DNA from: Legionellales bacterium UBA5158
GTDB lineage: Bacteria; Pseudomonadota; Gammaproteobacteria; DSM-16500
NCBI GenBank assembly: GCA_002413665.1
Contig: DHXK01000007.1
Location: 35,228-44,301, forward strand
DNA length: 9,074 bases
Direction of reading: 5' to 3'
Shown: positions 1 to 6,244 of the stretch, in pieces
Position numbering within the stretch: position 1 is the first letter of the stretch
Layout: every line of letters starts with the position of its first letter
The notes under the pieces: model-generated
Databases searched by the model: none
What the model was told of the DNA's origin: nothing
The model's input: the letters and a program-made list of their open reading frames with translations, nothing else
Made by a program: the position numbers and the translations under genes

Positions 1-1
1 A

Positions 2-2140
2 CTTACTTCAGTAGATTCCGTACGACTTCTCATCACACGATTAGATAATTTGGCTTACGACATGCAGTTGCGCGCTAAAATATTAACGCATCATTCCTCT
101 CCTACTAGCCCTATCGCGATTGTCGATATTGATGATAAAAGTTTAAAAGCTGAAGGACGATGGCCTTGGCCACGATCAAAGCTAGCAACGCTGATTAATC
201 GTCTGCAAGAAGAAGGTGTCGTCGTCATCGCAATGGATATGATGTTTTCTGAAAAAGAAATTGATATCACTGAAACCATTCGCCTAGAGTTAGAAAAAAG
301 AAAATTAAACACACCCGAGTTCAATTCAATATTAAATATAATGCATCCAGACTTTGACAATGATACAAAATTTTCTCTCAGCACTAATCAAAAAGATATT
401 GTACTAGGCATGACTTTTCTACCCAGGAAAGAAACAAATGGATTATTACCTGAATCTACAATGACACTTCAAACAGAGGCAGAAAAGCTCTTAGATTTTA
501 GAATAGCAGAAGGTTACATCAGCAATATTCCCATCATCCAACAAGCCGCAAAAAATGCCGGCTTCATTAATGTTTATGCAGACCCGGATGGCATCATTCG
601 CCGCGTACCAATTTTAATGCGATATCAAAATAATTTATATTCTTCACTTGCATTTGAAGCCGTACAATTGTTTTTGCTTTCGAAACCTACTCTCATTACA
701 GCTCCATACAAAAATATTATGAAATTAGAATCTGTAAAATTAGCAGACCATATTATTCCTACAGATGAACAAGGACAAGTGCTGATTCCTTTTCGTGGAA
801 GAAGTTTTTCGTTTTCATATTTATCTGCAACAGATGTTTTAAATAAAAAAATAGTTCCAAATGCACTTGCTGGAAAAATTGTTTTTCTAGGCACTTCAGC
901 TGCAGGATTAGGTGATATCCAAGCAACAGCGGTTCAAGGTGCGTTCCCTGGCGTAGAAATTCAAGCCACCATTGCCGATGGTATTTTAGAAAATAATTTT
1001 TCATACAAGCCTGCTTGGGTGAATGGCGCAGAAGTATTTTTGACTGTTCTTTTAGGTTTAATACTAGCAACTTTATTTCCTTATCTTGGCCCAAGAATTT
1101 TAAGCATTTTAATTATTTTTATTCCATTACTTTTGGTGATTACCAATAATTGGTTATGGGAAAAAACAGGCTTCATTGTTTCCATTTTAATTCCTATCTT
1201 GCTCACTATTTCTTTAGCTATTATTAATATGGTTTATGGATATTTATTTGAAACACGTAAACGTGAACGTCTAAAAGGAATGTTTGGTCAATACGTTCCG
1301 GCTAAACATATAGACGAGATGTTGAAAGATACCAGTGGTTTTGCATTACATGGTGAAGATCGTGACATGACGGTTTTATTTGCGGATATACGCAACTTTA
1401 CTACGATTTCAGAACCTATGTCTGCAACTGAACTTAAAGATATGTTAAATCAATTTTTTACGCCTATGACAGAAATCATTTTTAAACATCGTGGCACTAT
1501 TGATAAATATATTGGCGATTTAATTATGGCGTTTTGGGGTGCTCCTTTAAAAGATAAAAATCATGCATCACACGCCATCGCCGCAGCACTTGATATGCAA
1601 ATTGCTGTGGATAAATTAAAAATTGATTTCGCTAAAAAAGGCTTACCGGAAATCGAGATAGGTATAGGTTTAAATAGTGGAGAAATGAGTGTCGGTGACA
1701 TGGGATCAGAATTTCGCAAAAATTACACTGTGTTAGGAGATGCTGTTAATTTAGGATCGCGCGTAGAAGGATTAACAAAGTTTTATGGCGTAAAAATCAT
1801 GGTCACGGAAGCAACTCAACTCGGCCAAACAAAATTTATTTTCAGACAATTAGATCGCGTTAGAGTAAAAGGCAAAAAAAAGGGCGTCAGTATCTATGAA
1901 GTCATTTGTCGAAAAATAGAAGCCAATGAAAACTTATTAAGTGAAATAGCACTAAGCAATCAAGCTTTAGAAGCTTACTTCCATCAAGAATGGGATGAAG
2001 CAGAACGTTTATTTTCAAGCTTGCATTCATTGCACCCAGAGGTAAAACTATATCATCTTTATTTAGACCTCATTTCTCAATTCAAAAACACTCCACCCCC
2101 AGCAGATTGGGATGGAGTCTATGCACATGCTTCAAAATAA
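2..2140 (+). CDS. CHASE2-domain membrane adenylate cyclase, class III (5'-truncated by window edge)
   Basis: Predicted to convert ATP to cAMP in the cytoplasm under control of an extracytoplasmic CHASE2 sensor. The frame is open from base 2, so the TTG at 50 is not the real start and the N-terminus, probably including the first membrane anchor, is missing. Counting the TTG as residue 1, the CHASE2 domain spans about 1-315, with IVDIDDKSL and GRWPWPR near its start. Three hydrophobic helices follow at about 327-345, 350-368 and 374-398. The cyclase domain covers about 438-620. It has both metal-binding Asp (D446 in LFADIRNF, D490 in YIGD), the purine-selecting Lys486, Thr560 in YTVLGDAVN, and the transition-state pair Asn567 and Arg571. 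All key residues are present, so it should be active. Lys plus Thr marks the class IIIb type. Residues 635-675 look like a single TPR-like helical pair. The stop lies one base from that of the convergent FecR gene. Guanylate cyclase activity is less likely because of Lys486. Confidence 0.93.
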   Translation, partial: LTSVDSVRLLITRLDNLAYDMQLRAKILTHHSSPTSPIAIVDIDDKSLKAEGRWPWPRSKLATLINRLQEEGVVVIAMDMMFSEKEIDITETIRLELEKRKLNTPEFNSILNIMHPDFDNDTKFSLSTNQKDIVLGMTFLPRKETNGLLPESTMTLQTEAEKLLDFRIAEGYISNIPIIQQAAKNAGFINVYADPDGIIRRVPILMRYQNNLYSSLAFEAVQLFLLSKPTLITAPYKNIMKLESVKLADHIIPTDEQGQVLIPFRGRSFSFSYLSATDVLNKKIVPNALAGKIVFLGTSAAGLGDIQATAVQGAFPGVEIQATIADGILENNFSYKPAWVNGAEVFLTVLLGLILATLFPYLGPRILSILIIFIPLLLVITNNWLWEKTGFIVSILIPILLTISLAIINMVYGYLFETRKRERLKGMFGQYVPAKHIDEMLKDTSGFALHGEDRDMTVLFADIRNFTTISEPMSATELKDMLNQFFTPMTEIIFKHRGTIDKYIGDLIMAFWGAPLKDKNHASHAIAAALDMQIAVDKLKIDFAKKGLPEIEIGIGLNSGEMSVGDMGSEFRKNYTVLGDAVNLGSRVEGLTKFYGVKIMVTEATQLGQTKFIFRQLDRVRVKGKKKGVSIYEVICRKIEANENLLSEIALSNQALEAYFHQEWDEAERLFSSLHSLHPEVKLYHLYLDLISQFKNTPPPADWDGVYAHASK

Positions 2141-2141
2141 T

Positions 2142-3050
2142 TTATTGTACACAGAAACTACCACTAGAACTGGAACCGCCGGACTTTGAACTACCTCCAC
2201 CAGAACTACTAGACCCAGCCTGACCTATAGATTCAATATCTTTAACAAGAGCAGGGCTAATTGGTGGTTCACCAATAAATTCATCTGGCATTTTGTCTAA
2301 CGCGACTGGCGCAGAATCTAACCCCGTTACGTTAGCAAATTTAATACAATTAGTTGCATTAACATCACATTTTTGTATATCTATTTTTCCAGCCTTATTG
2401 GCAACTTGAATAATTCCTTTGTCAATCTTAAAAACGGCGCCTCTTTTTGCTGAAACTGCAACTGAGTATTGAGTACCTCGAACACCTATAGTGGCCACTG
2501 GCGTATTGACTTTGTAACCGTCTGGGTTTTGCTTAGGAATAGATCCCGTGATCGTTCGAAACCCTCCCTTCACTATGCTCATAACCGACTTATCTTGCGC
2601 AGGGGGAGCATCTTTCTTGAAATTATATTCATCAATTTTAAGTTGTGAACCCACCATTAATGAAAAAACACTACTATCTGTAAAAGCGATTTCTCCCGTA
2701 CCCGTCGCATCCGTTGTAATCACGTCATGAGAATAAATAGGAGAGCGGCGCGAAAGTGTTCGAGCTGATTTATCAGGTTGCCCAGCTTTGATGAGGCCTT
2801 TTGTCCAAATGACTATACCGATAGGCTTCAACACAGGGGGTTTAGGGGATTTAGGTACTGCATCTGAATAAGCGGGTGTTACAGCAGGTTTAGCAGTTGC
2901 TGCATCAGAAAAAGCAGGTGTCACAGTAGGTTTCGTCGCGACAGAACTGGTATCATCTGGTGTTGCAGGTGCCGCATAAAGGACAGAAGAACTAAAAAAG
3001 ATTAATAAATTACCGCAACAGAATCGTAAAACAGAAGAAGAGATCATCAT
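2142..3050 (-). CDS. Exported FecR-domain protein
   Basis: The 302-residue product begins with a signal peptide (hydrophobic stretch about 8-25, likely cut near VLYA/AP), so it should act in the periplasm or at the cell surface. Residues about 38-72 are Pro/Ala/Thr-rich and hold two 14-residue repeats (KPTVTPAFSDAATA, then KPAVTPAYSDAVPK). The FecR domain spans about 105-215, with the family signature TPVATIGVRGTQYSV at 183-197. A Cys pair at 228 and 235 could form a disulfide. The tail (279-298) is almost pure Ser/Gly and ends in FCVQ. There is no membrane segment after the signal peptide and no TonB receptor or sigma factor nearby, so this is not a classical FecR anti-sigma regulator. It resembles stand-alone exported FecR-fold proteins, whose function is mostly unknown. 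ATG 3050 is followed at once by a second ATG; a weak TAGGG ribosome site lies at 3060-3056. Convergent with the cyclase gene. Confidence 0.88.
   Translation of the reverse strand: MMISSSVLRFCCGNLLIFFSSSVLYAAPATPDDTSSVATKPTVTPAFSDAATAKPAVTPAYSDAVPKSPKPPVLKPIGIVIWTKGLIKAGQPDKSARTLSRRSPIYSHDVITTDATGTGEIAFTDSSVFSLMVGSQLKIDEYNFKKDAPPAQDKSVMSIVKGGFRTITGSIPKQNPDGYKVNTPVATIGVRGTQYSVAVSAKRGAVFKIDKGIIQVANKAGKIDIQKCDVNATNCIKFANVTGLDSAPVALDKMPDEFIGEPPISPALVKDIESIGQAGSSSSGGGSSKSGGSSSSGSFCVQ
2860..2943 (-). repeat. Two-copy 42-bp tandem repeat inside the FecR gene
   Basis: The units start at 2860 and 2902 (+ coordinates) and encode the two 14-residue Pro/Ala/Thr repeats after the signal peptide. About 27 of the first 32 bases match, and most differences are silent or conservative, so this looks like an old in-frame duplication extending a flexible linker. 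Confidence 0.7.
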
Positions 3051-3061
3051 GGCAACCCTAT

Positions 3062-3099
3062 TAAATTATGGGATATAAAAAAGTATAATCCATAATTTA
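3062..3099. promoter_or_regulatory. AT-rich dyad (operator or hairpin) upstream of the FecR gene
   Basis: Bases 3062-3071 (TAAATTATGG) are perfectly inverted at 3090-3099 (CCATAATTTA). After two mismatches the symmetry resumes at 3074-3077 and 3084-3087 around a 6-base A-rich centre, giving 14 of 16 paired positions. It lies 12 bases before the FecR ATG and overlaps the candidate -10 box, which fits a repressor or activator site. No T-run follows on either strand, so it is not a standard terminator. Confidence 0.45.
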
Positions 3100-3110
3100 T
3101 TCAAAGTAAC
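3082..3110 (-). promoter_or_regulatory. Candidate promoter of the FecR gene
   Basis: On the minus strand, GTTACT (3110-3105, 3 of 6 to the -35 consensus) is followed after 17 bases by TATACT (3087-3082, 5 of 6 to the -10 consensus). This would start transcription near 3075, about 25 bases before the ATG. The -10 lies inside the dyad. Read-through from the SseB-like gene 80 bp upstream is the alternative. Confidence 0.35.
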
Positions 3111-3130
3111 TCTTTAGAAAAAATGCCTCT

Positions 3131-3571
3131 TTAAACTTCACCACGCAATTGATCAATACGAGCAACAATTGTTTTTAAACGCATAACTTCCTCTGGAGAA
3201 AATTCTTTATAAAATGTCGACCCCAAATTAAGGCAAAGAAAAACCTCCTCGCCTATACCGGCAGCAACATCACGACCACCTAACTCAACGTAACCAATCT
3301 TATCAAACTCAGAACCTGCCCAGGCTGTTAAACGTTCAAGCGTATCAAAAGCTAGCATGAAAAATTTATCTTCTATTTTTGCAAATAAAGGTTTAAACGG
3401 CTCGGCCTCTAAGTCTACTTCCAAATCAGATTGCACCTCTTTATGCGTTTCTATTTTTTCAACAGGGATATAGAGAGGAGAACGAAGCAAGGTCAAATAG
3501 ACCTTATTCACATCTTCTTGCTTACCTTCACTTGCATATGCAGTGGAGATCAATCGATCTAATTCAGTCAT
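3131..3571 (-). CDS. SseB-family protein
   Basis: A 146-residue soluble protein with no signal peptide or membrane helix. The layout matches the SseB N-terminal domain family (PF07179): an N-terminal helix (MTELDRLISTAYASE), then VYLTLLRSPLYIPVE at about 24-38, a variable acidic linker (about 45-57), a strand/helix unit (PLFAKIEDKFFMLAFDTLERLTAWAG, about 61-86), and LCLNLGSTFYKEFSPEEVMRL at about 112-132. Recognition rests on this pattern, with no database check. The E. coli founder was named for enhancing serine sensitivity; its biochemical role is unresolved, so none is assigned here. ATG 3571 is chosen because AAGG sits 7 bases before it. The longer frame begins with a GTG at 3607 that would lie upstream of the likely transcription start. 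It has no functional neighbour on its strand except the FecR gene downstream. Confidence 0.75.
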   Translation of the reverse strand: MTELDRLISTAYASEGKQEDVNKVYLTLLRSPLYIPVEKIETHKEVQSDLEVDLEAEPFKPLFAKIEDKFFMLAFDTLERLTAWAGSEFDKIGYVELGGRDVAAGIGEEVFLCLNLGSTFYKEFSPEEVMRLKTIVARIDQLRGEV

Positions 3572-3597
3572 AATAAAACCTTTTTTAAAGATGCCAC

Positions 3598-3626
3598 AGT
3601 TTTTCACGGGTCTAAAGGTGTGTCAA
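3598..3626 (-). promoter_or_regulatory. Candidate promoter of the SseB-like gene
   Basis: A perfect -35 box TTGACA (minus strand, 3626-3621) is followed after 17 bases by AAAACT (3603-3598), a weak 3 of 6 match to the -10 consensus. Transcription would begin near 3591, leaving a leader of about 20 bases with AAGG before ATG 3571. Confidence 0.4.
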
Positions 3627-3678
3627 GTCGGACGAGTTGTATAAAATCCCTGCTTAAAAATGTTCCGCATGAAGAATC

Positions 3679-3714
3679 TAGCATTTTAAGTTAAACTCTT
3701 TAGCATTACATAAT
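3679..3714 (+). promoter_or_regulatory. Candidate promoter of the efflux operon, with TAGCATT direct repeat
   Basis: TTAAGT (3686-3691) and CATAAT (3709-3714, 5 of 6 to the -10 consensus) are 17 bases apart, placing transcription start about ten bases before ATG 3732. The heptamer TAGCATT occurs at 3679-3685 and 3701-3707, exactly 22 bp apart, flanking and entering the promoter. That is about two helical turns, as expected for a same-face regulator site. The -35 match is poor. Confidence 0.35.
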
Positions 3715-3731
3715 AAAAATATGGATATACC

Positions 3732-4598
3732 ATGAAAAAACGACCTTCGAATACTAAACTCATACTTTGGTTAATCCTTTCAATGGTGGTTTTAATTATT
3801 TGTTATTGGACCTATGTATATCTTTCTCTACATCCCAGCACAGACAATGCTTATATACAAACTGACACCATCAATGTAGCAGCGCAAGTAACAGGCCCCC
3901 TAGCCAGCATTCATGTTAAAGATAACGAATTGGTGAAAGAAAACCAACTATTGTTCACGATAGACCCATCCCCTTTTCAAATAGCTGTCAATAAAGCCAA
4001 GGCTGCCCTAGCTGTTCAAAAAGCTTCTTTATCATATGCTGAAAAAAATTCTAAACGGATAGTGCACTTAGTCAGTATAGGCCAAGAAACTCCCTCTTCC
4101 GGTGACCAAACAGAATCTCAATTAGAAAAAGAAAAAGCTTTAGCAGCTGAAGCACAAGCACAGCTAGCTCAAGCAGAATTAGATTTAAAACACACTCAAG
4201 TATTTTCCCCACGAGCAGGCATAGTCACGCAATTTACTTTACGCCCAGGTAACAATATCGTTGCCAATAACACGTTATTTATGGTGGTGGAACAAGATCA
4301 TTTTTGGGTAAATGCTAATTTTAAAGAGACTCAAGTAGAGCGCATTAAGCCCGGCCAGCCTGCTGAAATTGTCGTTGAAATGTTTCCTGATCATAAGTTT
4401 CATGGCATTGTGGATGCTGTTAGCTCAGCCAGTGGCTCGATATTTTCTTTAATGCCCCCTGAAAATGCTAGTGGAAATTGGGTGAAGGTCATACAGCGCT
4501 TCCCCGTAAAAATCAATATTACCGATAAAGACCCGACATTTCCCTTAAGGGCTGGGGCAAGTGCCTCTGTTTCGATTGACACAACACAGCGACCTTAA
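3732..4598 (+). CDS. EmrA/HlyD-family membrane-fusion adaptor of a drug efflux pump
   Basis: Periplasmic adaptor that should join the downstream MFS transporter to an outer-membrane channel. A short cytoplasmic N-terminus is followed by one membrane anchor (about 9-31). STDNAYIQTDTINVAAQVTG (36-55) opens the first lipoyl half, and HTQVFSPRAGIVTQFTL (154-170) opens the second. Between them the helical hairpin (about 81-153) is rich in Ala, Gln and Glu. The beta-barrel part carries NANFKETQVERIKPGQP (194-210) and the EmrA-like ASGSIFSLMPPENASGNW (233-250), then VKVIQRFPVKI. At 288 residues it is about 100 shorter than E. coli EmrA (around 390), and the loss is mainly in the hairpin. Start ATG 3732 has a weak GGA site six bases upstream. 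The stop lies five bases before the transporter ATG, so the two are an operon. No TolC-type gene is in the window. Confidence 0.9.
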   Translation: MKKRPSNTKLILWLILSMVVLIICYWTYVYLSLHPSTDNAYIQTDTINVAAQVTGPLASIHVKDNELVKENQLLFTIDPSPFQIAVNKAKAALAVQKASLSYAEKNSKRIVHLVSIGQETPSSGDQTESQLEKEKALAAEAQAQLAQAELDLKHTQVFSPRAGIVTQFTLRPGNNIVANNTLFMVVEQDHFWVNANFKETQVERIKPGQPAEIVVEMFPDHKFHGIVDAVSSASGSIFSLMPPENASGNWVKVIQRFPVKINITDKDPTFPLRAGASASVSIDTTQRP

Positions 4599-4603
4599 AT
4601 TCT

Positions 4604-6133
4604 ATGACTTCCAACACTTCAGATAACATCCCGCATCGATGGTTTATTGTCGCCGCTGTTATGTTATCTACCATCATGGAAATTTTAGACACAACTATTG
4701 TCAACGTCTCTTTGCCTCATATGATGGGTTCGTTAAGTGCAGACAGAGATGGCATTAGTTGGGTGCTAACTTCTTACATAGTCGCAGCAGGTATTTTTAT
4801 GCCGCTGACGGGTTTTTTAGTCAAACGTTTTGGATGTAAACGATTACTGTTAATTAACATAGTCGGCTTTATGATAGCCTCAGCTTTTTGCGGACTATCA
4901 ACTAATCTCACGGAAATGGTTATATTTAGGGTCTTACAAGGTATATTCGGTGCCTCTTTAGTGCCGTTATCGCAATTTATTTTACGTGATACTTTTCCTG
5001 ATTCTGAGCAACCTAAAATGATGGCTATTTGGGGGATTGGGATCATGGCAGCGCCCGTTATGGGGCCTACCCTTGGCGGATACATTACTGATACATTGAG
5101 TTGGCGATGGGTCTTCTATATCAATGTTCCTATCTGTATAGTGAACTTTTTTTTAGTGGTTGCTTTCATTAAAGAATCCCCTTTAAAAAAAGATATAATC
5201 GATTGGATAGGAATGACCCTGGTCGTATTAAGTGTGGGCTCTTTTCAATTAATGTTAGATAGAGGCGAAGCAGATGACTGGTTTAATTCGGATTTAATCC
5301 GTGGGCTTTTAGTCACTTTTATTATAAGTTTTACTGCATTTCTCTTTCATAGTTTAAAATCCAAAAACCCCATCATCAATATTCGTTTATTCCAAGATCG
5401 AAACTTTGCAGTCGGCACCATTATGATGACTCTTTTCGCAGCTACCGTGCTAGGTAGTCTTGTATTAATACCACAAATGTTGGAAACATTATTCGGTTAC
5501 AGCTCAAACGAAGCTGGTTTAACAATGGGTCCCCGAGGCATAGCCAGCGCTATCATGATGGGAGTTTCTTCTCGCTTAATGACGGCGGGTATAGAAGCGC
5601 GATGGTTAGTGGGTGTCGGACTTGCTGTTGCAGCTTACAGTACCTGGATATTAGGAAGTATTACGTTAGAAGCGAGCATGCACTTTATGGTGATGATAGG
5701 CATCATTCAAGGCATAGGAATAGGCTGGTTTTTTGTTCCCCTTACCACCATGGTTTATTCTACGTTACCAAGAAACTCGATTGCTGAAGCGGCTGGATTA
5801 TTTAGCTTTGGTCGCAATATTGGGAATGCCATGGGGATTTCACTGCTCACCACATTCCTTGATCGTGATGCCCAATTTAATTGGAATGTATTAGGTAGTC
5901 ACATTTATCCTGGCAACCCCCGCCTCCAACAATGGTTAGATGTTCAACATATGAGCATAAATAATCCTCGAACCATCGCCGTCTTAGGTAATCATCTCAG
6001 TATTCAATCCAATTTTATTGCATATACTCATGCATTTAGCGCCGCAGCACTTGTTTTAGCTGGCACTTTTTTTCTGGTATTCCTCCTTAAAGCCCCTCTA
6101 GGTCACCATAAGCCTGATCTCTCCTTGCACTAG
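4604..6133 (+). CDS. EmrB-type MFS multidrug transporter, DHA2 family
   Basis: Inner-membrane proton-coupled exporter of 509 residues, the usual size for the 14-helix DHA2 (EmrB/QacA) family. Hydrophobic segments fill most of the protein. The DHA2 signature LDTTIVNVSLP is at 28-38, the motif A-like loop GFLVKRFGCKR at 70-80, RVLQGIFGASLVPLSQ at 109-124, and antiporter motif C (GIGIMAAPVMGPTLGGYI) at 144-161, followed by SWRWVFYINVP at 166-176. The final helix is at about 478-498, before a short cytoplasmic tail. It follows the adaptor gene after five bases with no clear ribosome site of its own, so translation is probably coupled. Family members export hydrophobic drugs, uncouplers or bile-type compounds; the substrate cannot be read from sequence. 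The two genes resemble each other's E. coli counterparts, but orthology to emrAB is not proven. Confidence 0.93.
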   Translation: MTSNTSDNIPHRWFIVAAVMLSTIMEILDTTIVNVSLPHMMGSLSADRDGISWVLTSYIVAAGIFMPLTGFLVKRFGCKRLLLINIVGFMIASAFCGLSTNLTEMVIFRVLQGIFGASLVPLSQFILRDTFPDSEQPKMMAIWGIGIMAAPVMGPTLGGYITDTLSWRWVFYINVPICIVNFFLVVAFIKESPLKKDIIDWIGMTLVVLSVGSFQLMLDRGEADDWFNSDLIRGLLVTFIISFTAFLFHSLKSKNPIINIRLFQDRNFAVGTIMMTLFAATVLGSLVLIPQMLETLFGYSSNEAGLTMGPRGIASAIMMGVSSRLMTAGIEARWLVGVGLAVAAYSTWILGSITLEASMHFMVMIGIIQGIGIGWFFVPLTTMVYSTLPRNSIAEAAGLFSFGRNIGNAMGISLLTTFLDRDAQFNWNVLGSHIYPGNPRLQQWLDVQHMSINNPRTIAVLGNHLSIQSNFIAYTHAFSAAALVLAGTFFLVFLLKAPLGHHKPDLSLH

Positions 6134-6162
6134 AATGCTAAAATCCTAGCTAGAGGTTCGCA

Positions 6163-6238
6163 TAGAGTATTAAAATAACTTTAGGTACAATACGCCAAAT
6201 TTAAGTCCTTCTGATAAAGATGGAATAACCTTAGGAGA
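6163..6238 (+). promoter_or_regulatory. Candidate pckA promoter and ribosome binding site
   Basis: TACAAT (6186-6191, 5 of 6 to the -10 consensus) has a weak TAGAGT (6163-6168) 17 bases upstream. Transcription would begin near 6198, giving a leader of about 47 bases. A strong AGGAG (6233-6237) sits seven bases before ATG 6245 and fixes the start. The 111-bp spacer after the transporter gene shows no convincing terminator. Confidence 0.4.
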
Positions 6239-6244
6239 TTTATC

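Noticed and set aside
50..52. TTG as the start codon of the cyclase gene
   Set aside because: The frame is open to base 2 and the upstream codons (SVDSVRLLITRLDNL) read like the helix that normally precedes CHASE2, so the gene begins before the window.
759..1094. 111-codon frame within the cyclase gene, in another frame
   Set aside because: It lies wholly under the CHASE2 coding region, whose family motifs are clear; its product is low-quality and Leu/Gln-rich, with no ribosome site.
3572..3607. GTG start at 3607 for the SseB-like gene
   Set aside because: It has no ribosome site and would lie upstream of the start predicted from the perfect TTGACA at 3626-3621; ATG 3571 has AAGG seven bases before it.
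3721..3735. Four-codon upstream frame (MDIP) whose TGA overlaps the adaptor ATG
   Set aside because: No ribosome site precedes ATG 3721, and it sits at about the predicted transcription start; likely chance.
4399..5085. Minus-strand frames under the adaptor and transporter genes
   Set aside because: They mirror strongly conserved MFS and HlyD motifs on the plus strand and have no motifs of their own.
6146..6160. CTAGCTAG palindrome after the transporter gene as a terminator
   Set aside because: Eight bases with no loop, weak flanking pairing and no T-run; it cannot form a useful RNA hairpin.
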